DNA of 64,000 bases from Clostridia bacterium (GTDB taxonomy: Bacteria > Bacillota > Clostridia > Christensenellales > UBA1242). The stretch spans positions 1 to 64,000 of the forward strand of contig JAFTKS010000001.1 in NCBI GenBank assembly GCA_017453125.1, in the 5' to 3' direction. Each line of letters starts with the position of its first letter. The stretch's first letter is position 1. This document shows, in pieces, positions 1-7,528 of this stretch. Below the pieces are notes generated by a model that was not told the origin of the DNA, made no database searches, and was given only the letters and a program-made list of their open reading frames with translations. Both the position numbers and the translations under genes were made by a program.

Positions 1-19
1 AAATTTATAAATATTAGAG

Positions 20-36
20 TGTGGATATGTGGATAA
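20..36 (+). promoter_or_regulatory. two tandem DnaA-box-like sites
   Basis: TGTGGATAT (20-28) and TGTGGATAA (28-36) share one base. The second is the exact reverse complement of the consensus DnaA box TTATCCACA, and the first differs at one position. AT-rich DNA without genes follows to about 165. Two boxes at the very edge of the window are suggestive of a DnaA-binding region but too few to call an origin. Confidence 0.3.
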
Positions 37-164
37 CTTTTTTACATAGCATAAACCGCTATATTTCGACATTAATTTTTTGTCAAACAAAAACAAAGTA
101 AATTTTATTAATATATATTCAATATCTTAATATGCAAATATTTTAAGCACATTCTTTTATTAAA

Positions 165-197
165 ATATAAAAAAAGAGGGAAACAAAAGCCCTCTTT
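165..197 (-). terminator. intrinsic terminator after the 145-aa ORF gene
   Basis: AAAGAGGG (173-180) pairs with CCCTCTTT (190-197) around a 9-nt loop. Read on the minus strand the hairpin is followed by a T run. It abuts the stop codon of the gene that ends at 197. Confidence 0.75.
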
Positions 198-628
198 CAA
201 ACACCTTTAAATCTAGCCAGTATACTAGCCCTATGTTTCTCGGTCTGTGCCTGAATAGATTTTACACTATGATTGGTCTGCTCTAATTTTGCCAACGAAT
301 CATTGAACTCAAAAGAATCCCTAAAATACGGATTATAACAGAATTCTACACAGCACTGATGACAATAAAAATTTCTTTGTCTAGCAAGTTTACCAAGCAA
401 CATATATGTCTCTTTGCTAAAATACGGATTGCTATCGCTATGGTCCAATTCTTCCAAAGCCTGCACAACCTGCCCCAAACCTTTAAAGTTACTGCGTACA
501 TATTCAATATTTTTATAAAAATTACCGCTCAATAATCCCGCATATATCAATTTTAAATCATTCTCCATAAACTGATAAAGCATTACTGTTTCGCCAAGCA
601 AGTATTTGTATTTATCAAAGCTATCCAT
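197..628 (-). CDS. hypothetical protein, cytoplasmic
   Basis: I do not recognise this protein. The reading frame can begin at a TTG (634), but AAAGGA at 635-640 sits directly against it, while the ATG at 626-628 lies a normal 6 nt downstream of that site, so I place the start at 628 (143 aa). The product is predicted to be soluble and mainly helical, with no signal peptide or membrane segment. A cluster of aromatic and Cys/His residues (YCHQCC) lies near the middle and could bind metal, but no full zinc motif is visible. It is monocistronic, with its own terminator. Confidence 0.6.
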   Translation of the reverse strand: MDSFDKYKYLLGETVMLYQFMENDLKLIYAGLLSGNFYKNIEYVRSNFKGLGQVVQALEELDHSDSNPYFSKETYMLLGKLARQRNFYCHQCCVEFCYNPYFRDSFEFNDSLAKLEQTNHSVKSIQAQTEKHRASILARFKGV

Positions 629-673
629 TTTCAATCCTTTATATAATTGTTTCTAATAACACAAGTGTAGCAC

Positions 674-708
674 AAAAAATGAGCCTTATCAAAATAGATT
701 TAGCTCAT
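674..708 (-). terminator. intrinsic terminator after the SDR gene
   Basis: ATGAGC (679-684) pairs with GCTCAT (703-708); on the minus strand the hairpin is followed by six T residues. The SDR gene stop lies immediately upstream at 717-719. Confidence 0.55.
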
Positions 709-716
709 AATTTTAA

Positions 717-1871
717 TTATTCATTTGTTTTGTTGTCGCTTTGCTCAGACGCCTTCTTCAAATTTGTCATTTTATTAAGCAATCCACCCAAAGAACTTGA
801 CGAGGAAGGCTTTTCTTCCTCCTGCTCTGGTTTGGATTCCACAACAGCCTCATCTTGAACTTCAGTATTTTCAGAACCTACAGAACCATCTTGACTCTCA
901 ACAACATTCTCATTAGCAGTCTCTACAACTTCAGTTTCATCAGCTTGTGTATTAATATCAACATCAGTATTATTTTGTTCTGCCTGCTTTAATTGTTTTT
1001 CCTGCTCTTTTTCAAGTTCTTTTAGTCTTTTTTCTTCTGCTTTTGCTTGTTTTTGCTCTTGTTTCATTCTTGCTTTTGCATTTTCTTCAAGAACCCCACC
1101 TCTAGATTTTGAAATACCTTTCAACAACATATTTTTTGAAGTGAATCTTGTAAGGAAATGTAAGAATTTATACTTTCCACCAATAATATAAAAAGGCTTT
1201 AATTTCTTTCCTTCAATTGCTTTGAAAATTTTATCCGCAACCTCTTGACAAGACATTCTCTTGTCCTCATTAGCATCACTCTTCTCGGTAGCTGTTCTCA
1301 ATAAATCACCATATCTATCGCTAGTATTACTATCCTTGATTCTATTCTTTGTAAAATTGGTTTTTGTATCCCCTGGACAAACAGCAGTTACTTCAATTCC
1401 AAGAGGAGCAAGTTCCATTCTCAAAGACATACTCAAATTCAATACCGCAGCTTTAACAGCACCATAAATACTCCTAAAAGGCACAGGATAAAGAGCCATA
1501 GCAGATGACATATTAATAATTCTTGAACCCGCCCCCATATGAGGAAGTGCTGCTCTTGTACAATACAAAGTACCATAGAAATTTACTTCAGTAACCTTAT
1601 AAATATCCTCTGTAGGAATATGTTCCGTAATACCACTCATTCCTACCCCTGCACAGTTCACAAGGATATCAATCTTGCCGTATCTTTCGTAAACATCATT
1701 GAAAACTTGTCTAACTTTAATCTCGTGACTAACACTACCACAATAATGATTTGCGTCTCCTGTTTCATCAAGAGAGAATGTAAGAACCGTATCTCCATTT
1801 TTCTCATATAATTCTTTTAATGCAAGGCCTAGACCACTAGTTCCACCTGTAATAACAACAACTCTTCCCAT
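717..1871 (-). CDS. short-chain dehydrogenase/reductase with charged C-terminal tail
   Basis: Probable NAD(P)-dependent oxidoreductase of the classical SDR family; the substrate cannot be read from sequence. It has the Rossmann motif TGGTSGLG (residues 8-15), NCAG (72-75), catalytic Ser122/123, Tyr136 and Lys140 (YGAVK), and the PG motif at 166-167. The SDR fold ends near residue 260. It is followed by about 120 residues of Lys/Glu/Gln-rich, coiled-coil-like and then acidic, Ser-rich low-complexity sequence, which makes the protein (384 aa) much longer than the usual 240-280 aa. The start ATG at 1871 has GTAGGAG upstream. It stands alone, with its own terminator. The tail could mediate protein or surface contacts (inference). 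Confidence 0.85.
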   Translation of the reverse strand: MGRVVVITGGTSGLGLALKELYEKNGDTVLTFSLDETGDANHYCGSVSHEIKVRQVFNDVYERYGKIDILVNCAGVGMSGITEHIPTEDIYKVTEVNFYGTLYCTRAALPHMGAGSRIINMSSAMALYPVPFRSIYGAVKAAVLNLSMSLRMELAPLGIEVTAVCPGDTKTNFTKNRIKDSNTSDRYGDLLRTATEKSDANEDKRMSCQEVADKIFKAIEGKKLKPFYIIGGKYKFLHFLTRFTSKNMLLKGISKSRGGVLEENAKARMKQEQKQAKAEEKRLKELEKEQEKQLKQAEQNNTDVDINTQADETEVVETANENVVESQDGSVGSENTEVQDEAVVESKPEQEEEKPSSSSSLGGLLNKMTNLKKASEQSDNKTNE

Positions 1872-2009
1872 TGAATACTCCTACTTCTTGTTTGAAAATA
1901 GCCCTCAAAAAATCCGAAATTACGCAATTTTAAGACTACTTATTTAATATATTCTAACAAAAATAAATAAAAGTCACAAACACTTTTTACAATAATTAAA
2001 AAATAATAC

Positions 2010-2038
2010 TTGCATTTTTGAAAATATTTTGCTATTAT
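2010..2038 (+). promoter_or_regulatory. promoter of a candidate small RNA
   Basis: TTGCAT, a 17-nt spacer and TATTAT, with TG one base before the -10 (extended -10 form). No coding gene follows until 2447, so the likely product is a non-coding transcript, the tRNA, or both. Confidence 0.5.
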
Positions 2039-2043
2039 AATAC

Positions 2044-2228
2044 AGCAAAGAAGAAAGTAGCAGAAAAATCATAAAACTTTTCTCCCAAAAAGCAAAAATA
2101 CTGCTACGATGCAAACGTCTAGTTTGGAGATAACTTTAAACATTTTCCTTCAATCTAAAAAAAACTTCCAAACATTCGTTTGCAGAGAATTCATTGCAAA
2201 AATAAAATATAGTTTTATTTTTTTTATT
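2044..2228 (+). ncRNA. candidate structured small RNA upstream of tRNA-Gln
   Basis: The gap between the SDR gene and the tRNA has no ORF but has strong pairing. GTAGCAG (2057-2063) pairs with CTGCTAC (2101-2107). GCAAACG (2111-2117) with GTTTGGA (2122-2128) pairs with TCCAAAC (2167-2173) and CGTTTGC (2177-2183). A terminal stem GCAAAGAA/TTCATTGC with one mismatch would close the whole. An A/T stem followed by a T run ends at about 2228. With the promoter at 2010-2038 this gives a transcript of roughly 180 nt. The size is compatible with 6S RNA, but I cannot confirm the family; SRP RNA and tmRNA signatures are absent. Confidence 0.35.
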
Positions 2229-2291
2229 TAAAATCACCCAAATAATAATATTACTTTCAAAATATAATTCCTAAAAAACACAACCAAATAA

Positions 2292-2367
2292 TGGGGTGTC
2301 GCCAAGCGGTAAGGCAGAAGACTCTGACTCTTCCATTCCGTGGGTTCGAATCCTACCACCCCAGCCA
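2292..2367 (+). tRNA. tRNA-Gln (CTG)
   Basis: Full cloverleaf. Acceptor TGGGGTG/CACCCCA, D arm GCC/GGC, and anticodon stem GAAGA/TCTTC around the loop CTCTGAC, giving anticodon CTG at 2324-2326. The T arm is GTGGG-TTCGAAT-CCTAC, the discriminator is G, and CCA is encoded at 2365-2367. The anticodon and U1-A72 acceptor pair fit Gln. Its last 21 nt recur at 16155-16175, so its 3' end acts as an insertion point for the island. Confidence 0.93.
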
Positions 2368-2371
2368 CTTC

Positions 2372-2410
2372 AAACCTAAATCGAACCACTCGGTTTAGGT
2401 TTATTTTTTT
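2372..2410 (+). terminator. terminator of tRNA-Gln
   Basis: AAACCTAAA (2372-2380) pairs with TTTAGGTTT (2394-2402), followed by a T run (2404-2410). A diverged copy of the tRNA end plus this terminator is seen at 15461-15510. Confidence 0.85.
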
Positions 2411-2446
2411 ATTATTTTATGATATGATTGAGTTAAGGAGTTTTAT

Positions 2447-3199
2447 ATGACAAGAAAACCAAAACTTTTATATTGGATATTATCAGCAACATCAATATTA
2501 TCGATTATAACTTTAATTGCTCTTTTAGTTTGTTTATACGTATACCAAGAAGACTCTACTTGGATGGGGATTTTTTCTGCATGGATTAGTATAATCTCTG
2601 GGTTATTGTTTAGTGCGGTAATATCTCTTATTGTGCAAGTGATTAACGATAATATTTCTGTTAGAGAATTGGAATATAAAAAGACACAAATTCGACTTCG
2701 TGAAATAAATATAATAACACAGGAATTATCCAACTTTATATCATTTTTCCATGACACAGAATTGTTTTTAATGAATAAATATAAAATTAAAGATTCCTTG
2801 GAAGGTGGAAATCTAAACATAAATATTATTCAAGAAAATATGAAACACCTACACAATGTAAAAAAGAAAGCCAATAAAGAAAATTTATCATGTATTGAGA
2901 ATTATTTGTTAATATCTGAAAATACCAAAAATCAATATAATAAAGTTGTTGAATTATTAAACAACAAAAGACAAGAATATGAAAACATCAATATTGATTT
3001 AAACACCGAAGTTTTTAGTGAAAAAGAACTTAATAGTTTGAATGTAATACCAATAATTGTAAATGAATATAATAACAATCGTTATATATTGATAGATTCT
3101 TTTATAAAAATTATTGAATCTTTTGATTTAAAAATTAATTTTGACAATAATAAATGGTGGAATATTTTAGCATTACTATTAACATACAATCCTGATTAG
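2447..3199 (+). CDS. two-TM membrane protein of unknown function
   Basis: The first gene of the island, 250 aa. Two hydrophobic segments (about residues 8-32 and 42-66) suggest a helical hairpin in the membrane, followed by about 180 residues of Lys/Asn/Glu-rich, probably cytoplasmic, partly coiled-coil sequence. No catalytic motif is seen. AAGGAG lies 7 nt before the ATG. Small two-TM proteins with long cytosolic tails are common in defence or signalling contexts, but nothing here proves such a role. The gene is convergent with the recombinase gene, with a large hairpin region between them. Confidence 0.7.
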   Translation: MTRKPKLLYWILSATSILSIITLIALLVCLYVYQEDSTWMGIFSAWISIISGLLFSAVISLIVQVINDNISVRELEYKKTQIRLREINIITQELSNFISFFHDTELFLMNKYKIKDSLEGGNLNINIIQENMKHLHNVKKKANKENLSCIENYLLISENTKNQYNKVVELLNNKRQEYENINIDLNTEVFSEKELNSLNVIPIIVNEYNNNRYILIDSFIKIIESFDLKINFDNNKWWNILALLLTYNPD

Positions 3200-3203
3200 G
3201 CAA

Positions 3204-3367
3204 GTGGCTAATTTTATGCCGTGAAAGGTACTTGACACGAGATGGAATGAAATATAATAAAGAAAAGGCAAAGAAAGAGCAGAAATGTTCTTTCTTTGTC
3301 TTATTAGCCACAAGAACCCCATTCCAGAGTTCTTGTGTCAAGTACACCATGGAATAAATTTAGCCAC
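3204..3367. repeat. 164-bp nested inverted repeat between convergent genes
   Basis: GTGGCTAA (3204) and its inverted copy TTAGCCAC (ending 3367) are the tips of long imperfect arms of about 45 nt, which also include GTACTTGACAC/GTGTCAAGTAC and ATGGAATG/CATTCC. Inside are two further hairpins: AAAGAAAGA/TCTTTCTTT (about 3270-3298, with pyrimidine tails on both strands) and a perfect 9-bp stem CACAAGAAC/GTTCTTGTG. It may serve as a bidirectional terminator, a MITE-like element or a recombination site. Confidence 0.6.
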
Positions 3368-3369
3368 GT

Positions 3370-4869
3370 TTATATATAGTAATCAATTTCAAATTCAATC
3401 ATTATTGGTTTAATTTTATTTTGAATATATTTTGGCATATTTGAATATTCTTCAAAAAGTAAAAAGCCCTGACTTGAATCAGGACTTTTTTGTAGTGGGT
3501 TATTAAATTGTATGATTATTTTATCTTCAAAAACTTTAATTTCTTTTATCATATAATCAATTAAAATTTTTGATTCTAATCTTAATGCTTTTTCAAAATG
3601 ATTAGCAATTTCCCCTCTTGAAAGTTTGATTATATTTTTGCTTTGCTCAATCAATATTTTCTTATTTAATTCTTCTTGTTGAGTTTCTAATTCTTTCATT
3701 CTCTTGTTTGTTGTGTTGTTTATTATTCCTTGTTCTATTGCGGTCATAATATTAGATAGAGATTTTTCGATTTGCTTTTGTTCTTTTAGTAATGAATCTA
3801 GAATTGGATTTGTTCCTAATTGTTGGTTTTGAATTTTAAGCAAACTATCTATAATATAATCAAAATGCTTTGGACTTTTTAATATTTGAATTATGTTATC
3901 TATTATAAAGCTTTCAAATATATCTTTTTTAAGCATAGATTTGTTGCAACCATTGTTTTTCTTTCTACCTAAGCATTTGTAATAATGCAATCTAGTACCA
4001 TTTCTAGCTGTACCACATTCTGCACTTATTGGCTTTCCACAATAGCCACATTTAAGTTTGTTTTTAAGCAAATAAATTGTATCTGTACTACGTTTACCAT
4101 ATTTGTTTGTATCTACTTTTTGTCGAACAATTTCGTAAACTTCTTTATCTACTATTTGAGGATACATATTGGTATATATTTTATCTTCGTGTCTGTATAT
4201 TCCAATATACTTTTCGTTTTTGAGCATATAGTAAATTGTGTTCTTTTCAAAGGGTTTGCCATTATGGTAAATATGTCTATCATTAAGTATTGAAATAATA
4301 TCTTTTACATAAGTTCCAATAGAATATTGTTTGAATATAAATCTTACATTTTCTGCTTGTTCTTCATTGATTAAGATTTTATGATTTTCAACTTTGTAGC
4401 CATAACTTATAGTGCCTCCTATAAAGTTGCCTTTTAATCTAGTTTCATTAAGTCCACGTCTAACTTTTTGACTAAGTTCTACTGAATAATATTCTGCCAT
4501 TCCTTCAAGTAAAGATTCTAAAATTATGCCTTCTGGTGTTTCAGGAATATTTTCCATTGCAGATAAAATTTTTGCTCCATTATCTTTTAGAATCTTTTTA
4601 TATTTAGCCATTTCATATTTGTTTCTACTGAATCTATCTAATTTGTACACTAGAACATATTGAAATTCTTTTTTAGAGCTATCTTTTATCATTTGTTGAA
4701 AGTCAGGTCTGTTATCATTTGTTCCTGTCATTGCCCTATCAATATATGTGTTTAGGATAAGAATGTCGTTATTCTCTGCATATTGTTTGCAAACTCTTAA
4801 TTGTCCTTCAATAGATTGCTCGGTTTGGTTGTCTGAACTATATCTTGCATATATAACTGCTGTTTTCAT
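3370..4869 (-). CDS. large serine recombinase
   Basis: Site-specific DNA recombinase/integrase of the large serine (resolvase-recombinase) family, 499 aa, a usual length. The N-terminal catalytic domain carries YARYSSDNQ with the expected nucleophile Ser11 and the KLDRFSRN arginine motif (Arg79/Arg82). The recombinase domain follows (about 150-250), then a Cys4 zinc ribbon (Cys274, Cys277, Cys299, Cys308) and a C-terminal coiled-coil region. AAGGAG lies 7 nt before the ATG. It is flanked on both sides by elaborate inverted repeats (3204-3367, 4914-5022), which could include its attachment site. Such enzymes move phages and integrative elements; here it is the only recombinase in the island. 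Confidence 0.93.
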   Translation of the reverse strand: MKTAVIYARYSSDNQTEQSIEGQLRVCKQYAENNDILILNTYIDRAMTGTNDNRPDFQQMIKDSSKKEFQYVLVYKLDRFSRNKYEMAKYKKILKDNGAKILSAMENIPETPEGIILESLLEGMAEYYSVELSQKVRRGLNETRLKGNFIGGTISYGYKVENHKILINEEQAENVRFIFKQYSIGTYVKDIISILNDRHIYHNGKPFEKNTIYYMLKNEKYIGIYRHEDKIYTNMYPQIVDKEVYEIVRQKVDTNKYGKRSTDTIYLLKNKLKCGYCGKPISAECGTARNGTRLHYYKCLGRKKNNGCNKSMLKKDIFESFIIDNIIQILKSPKHFDYIIDSLLKIQNQQLGTNPILDSLLKEQKQIEKSLSNIMTAIEQGIINNTTNKRMKELETQQEELNKKILIEQSKNIIKLSRGEIANHFEKALRLESKILIDYMIKEIKVFEDKIIIQFNNPLQKSPDSSQGFLLFEEYSNMPKYIQNKIKPIMIEFEIDYYI

Positions 4870-4891
4870 CTTTTACTCCTTATATTATTTA

Positions 4892-5022
4892 TTTGTCTTT
4901 CGACAAGAGAAAATATAAACGAAAAGGGCTAATAATTTTATTTCTTTCTAATCTTAATTTTTTAGTCAAGGTTTGTTTTAACAATGCACTTTAACCTTGA
5001 CTAAAAAGAGTTTTCGTTTATA
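4892..5022. repeat. nested inverted repeats between rep and recombinase genes
   Basis: A perfect 15-bp inner stem TTTTTAGTCAAGGTT (4959-4973) / AACCTTGACTAAAAA (4993-5007) is enclosed by 12-bp arms TATAAACGAAAA (4914-4925) / TTTTCGTTTATA (5011-5022). A small palindrome TTGTC-tttc-GACAA lies just outside (about 4893-4906). Read on the minus strand the inner stem with its T run would terminate the rep transcript. The extra outer arms go beyond what a terminator needs. Confidence 0.7.
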
Positions 5023-5041
5023 CTCGAAGGCGAAAGATAAA

Positions 5042-5911
5042 TTAGTTACATTTGGGCATTTGCTCAATAGTTTCTTTACTAACTTTGCCGACAACCAATC
5101 CTTCATCTAAACAGGTGAAGTTATCAAATAAAAGTATTTTTCTATCTTCTTGTCCTATTGTACAGATAACATCTTCTTCCAATATGTCCGACACAAAATA
5201 TGTAGGCAAACCTTTTGAATAAACAATCTTCTCATTTGTCTTTTCAATATATTTCATCAGATAATTTTTAGATTCGTTTACATGTTCTTTACTTTCAATA
5301 GATTTGAAATCGTTTCTTCCAAATCGGTCTCTAAAATATGTGTTTTGATGAGCAACTTGCATTTGATGTTTCTTTGTAGAATAATCTTTTATTTCTATTA
5401 ATTCACCTATCATTGTAGGGATATAAAATAGTCCATGAAAGTGTAATCTTTTATTGACAGGACTTCTTTCCCAAACACCTACATATTTCCATTTCTTCCT
5501 ATAACTCAACTTCTTAAAACAATTACTTAGTTTCTTTCTAAAATCTTCCTCATTCAGTTTGCTATCATCATAAGTAAAAGTACAAAAATAATTCCATTCT
5601 TGTAGATTAACTTTTCTAGCAAGGCGAGTTCTTCTAACAATGCTATTTCTTTTCTTTCTCTCTAAATTTCTCTCAACATATTCTTTTGCTTGTTTCTTAT
5701 TTTCAAAATGTTTACTTAATTCATTTTCTAATATTTCTTTCTTTTCTTTTTTAGTTTTGCTCAAATTTTCTTTATACACTTTTTCAAATTCTTGTTTTTT
5801 ATCATCGTCAACTTTCTTTACAATTTTTTTCTTTTTTAATTTCTTTATTGGTTGTGGGATTCCAATATAATGACTGCCATCAAAGTACACCTTTGTCTTT
5901 GGATAATGCAT
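5042..5911 (-). CDS. rolling-circle replication initiator (HUH endonuclease)
   Basis: Replication protein of the HUH type, related to inovirus/plasmid Rep proteins (REP_ORF2-G2P-like). From the ATG at 5911 it is 289 aa. The Lys-rich N-terminal region (1-100) is coiled-coil-like. Motif I FCTFTYD lies at about 109-115, the metal-binding HFH at His157-His159, and the catalytic tyrosine motif YLMKY at Tyr217/Tyr221. AAAGGAGG lies 7 nt before this ATG; an in-frame start 27 nt upstream has no such site. It overlaps the 47-aa gene upstream, suggesting translational coupling. Together with the hairpins at 6319-6484 it indicates an integrated rolling-circle replicon. Confidence 0.85.
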   Translation of the reverse strand: MHYPKTKVYFDGSHYIGIPQPIKKLKKKKIVKKVDDDKKQEFEKVYKENLSKTKKEKKEILENELSKHFENKKQAKEYVERNLERKKRNSIVRRTRLARKVNLQEWNYFCTFTYDDSKLNEEDFRKKLSNCFKKLSYRKKWKYVGVWERSPVNKRLHFHGLFYIPTMIGELIEIKDYSTKKHQMQVAHQNTYFRDRFGRNDFKSIESKEHVNESKNYLMKYIEKTNEKIVYSKGLPTYFVSDILEEDVICTIGQEDRKILLFDNFTCLDEGLVVGKVSKETIEQMPKCN

Positions 5912-6023
5912 TTTCTTCCTCCTTTTGAAGATTAACAATTTGGATATAAATTGCTGAGAAGAAATGACTATCTAAAATATTGTGATTGAAATCATTATGT
6001 AAATTTACTTTAATATCTTTCAT
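5880..6023 (-). CDS. small protein upstream of rep (47 aa)
   Basis: The ATG at 6023 is preceded by AAGGAGGT at ideal spacing. The gene encodes 47 residues and its end overlaps the first 32 nt of the rep gene, a typical coupled arrangement. The product is hydrophilic except for a short hydrophobic patch in the middle; no known domain is visible. It may be a copy-control or accessory protein of the replicon, but this is inference from position only. Confidence 0.55.
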   Translation of the reverse strand: MKDIKVNLHNDFNHNILDSHFFSAIYIQIVNLQKEEENALSKDKGVL

Positions 6024-6154
6024 TGCCAACCTCCTTAATTTGTTTACAATCTCAATGTAACACAAAGCGAATTTTGGAGTAATGACATTACTTAACAATT
6101 ACTTGATATTCATTTGCCTAATTTTTGATTCCATTTAACATTCTCCTAACATTC

Positions 6155-6185
6155 ACTTGATGTAACTTAACATTGTTACATTTTG
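6155..6185. promoter_or_regulatory. palindromic operator candidate upstream of the replicon genes
   Basis: TGTAAC ... GTTACA forms an inverted repeat around TTAACAT. Nearby, AACATTC occurs twice as a direct repeat. This lies within 6024-6318, which otherwise holds no gene, in the position expected for control of the minus-strand rep transcript. Confidence 0.35.
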
Positions 6186-6318
6186 AATTTAGCATAGAAT
6201 CAAAATTAATGTTAGAAACATTACCTGAACAAAACCAAAACAAAACCCCAAATTTTACAGAACTTTGACCGAACACAAGTTCAATATTGCTTGGATGATG
6301 AAGGAATATAAAAAAGTT

Positions 6319-6484
6319 GTGGACAAAAAAAGATGGTCGACACGAGCTTCAGCCGTGCGACCACTTTTGTCCACTTTTAGATTCCCATTCAAGCTTGTTT
6401 GCTCAACCCTATTCAGTTGATTAAAAAACGTGCGCTTGTCTGGTGGAGCGAAGCGACACCACTTGTATCAAGACAAGCGCACGT
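6319..6484. other. putative replication origin: two long hairpins
   Basis: Hairpin 1 (6319-6374): GTGGACAAAA pairs with TTTTGTCCAC and encloses GGTCG/CGACC and CACG/CGTG steps. Hairpin 2 (6428-6484): a perfect 14-bp arm pair ACGTGCGCTTGTCT / AGACAAGCGCACGT with an inner GGTG..CACC stem. Both are far more GC-rich than their surroundings and carry no T run, so they are poor terminators. Beside an HUH Rep gene they are good candidates for the double- and single-strand origins of a rolling-circle replicon. Confidence 0.5.
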
Positions 6485-6496
6485 GTGAGTGCCAAA

Positions 6497-7525
6497 TTAA
6501 ATACTTTCCAATAAATAGTTTGTATATTTTTTATAATGTTTAATTGCTTTATATACTTTCCAATTTCTACTCTTTTTATCTGTCTTTGTATAAAGATTTA
6601 TTAATCTTCTGTCTTTACGCATTTTTTCTTTTAATGTAGGATTTATATAAAATTGTTCATCGTACATAATTAAAGATGTAAATATAAAGTGCACCTTTTC
6701 TTCTTCTGTTAAACGATTAAAATCATCTATTACTTCTTTTACATAATTGATATTCTTTTTTTCAATATAAAATAAAATTCGTGTTTTATTCTTATATGGC
6801 AATATCATTAAATATATGTATTTTGCATGATTATTTTCGCTAAAATCTAATGGGTCATAGATTTTATTTCCTCGCAAATCGCAAACATAAGATATAATAG
6901 TTTGTGTAGCTATACCAGTTTTATAATCTAATAATTTATTGAATAAAATCTCATAAGGAAATTTGTTAGCTTTTAAATAACCTTTAGTATCTTTGATATA
7001 TTGTATATGTTCTTTAATATCTATTTCATAAGCGGTGGTTAATCCGCAGTTTTTGAGCAGATAAAATACACCTGTCAACGTTAAATAATTGTGATTAAAA
7101 ATGCTCAACTTCATATTGATGTGTGCTAAATGTGTTTTTATTGCCATTTCACACAAAACATTCTTTTGTATTCCCTTAGACAAGTTATCAAAGTTTACGA
7201 GATTGTTTACATCTTCGTATGTTTTAAATTTTTGATTATCACATTCTCTGCAAATTAATTTGAAAGTAAAAGCATTATTTATTCCCTTTGTGGTTTCAAT
7301 TATATCATGATTGCCTTTAAATAAAGATTGTCCATAACTTATCTTACCATTAATAGAAAGTTCTTTTAAAATAAACTGTGGAACTATATGAGAATTACAA
7401 CAAGATTCAATTTTTTTATTACATAATAAGCAATAAGAAGGTTTTGATAAATGCTCTACAGCTTTGGATAATTTTGAATATTCTTTTCTTTGGCGGATTT
7501 TGCGATTCTTAGCAAATGAAAACAT
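6497..7525 (-). CDS. zinc-binding, HNH-like protein of a putative defence operon
   Basis: 342 aa. Cys32-x2-Cys35, SHIVP (His46) and Cys92-x2-Cys95-Asp96 form a split zinc site reminiscent of HNH/treble-clef nucleases, but a complete HNH active site is not evident. The remaining 240 residues are helical and unrecognised. It is the last gene of a three-gene operon: its ATG lies 3 nt after the stop of the helicase gene, with GAGGAA inside that gene's end as ribosome binding site. A nuclease or sensor role beside the helicase is inferred from context only. Confidence 0.6.
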   Translation of the reverse strand: MFSFAKNRKIRQRKEYSKLSKAVEHLSKPSYCLLCNKKIESCCNSHIVPQFILKELSINGKISYGQSLFKGNHDIIETTKGINNAFTFKLICRECDNQKFKTYEDVNNLVNFDNLSKGIQKNVLCEMAIKTHLAHINMKLSIFNHNYLTLTGVFYLLKNCGLTTAYEIDIKEHIQYIKDTKGYLKANKFPYEILFNKLLDYKTGIATQTIISYVCDLRGNKIYDPLDFSENNHAKYIYLMILPYKNKTRILFYIEKKNINYVKEVIDDFNRLTEEEKVHFIFTSLIMYDEQFYINPTLKEKMRKDRRLINLYTKTDKKSRNWKVYKAIKHYKKYTNYLLESI

Positions 7526-7528
7526 ATC

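Noticed and set aside
1261-1811. Open frames on the plus strand opposite the SDR gene
   Set aside because: They lie fully inside a gene with clear SDR motifs, have low-complexity translations and lack ribosome binding sites.
2443-2820. Minus-strand frame opposite the first island gene
   Set aside because: The plus-strand gene has a strong ribosome binding site and two membrane segments; the minus frame has neither.
5640-5870. Plus-strand frame with a hydrophobic translation opposite rep
   Set aside because: A mirror of the Lys-rich coding strand of the rep gene; the Phe/Leu richness is a by-product.
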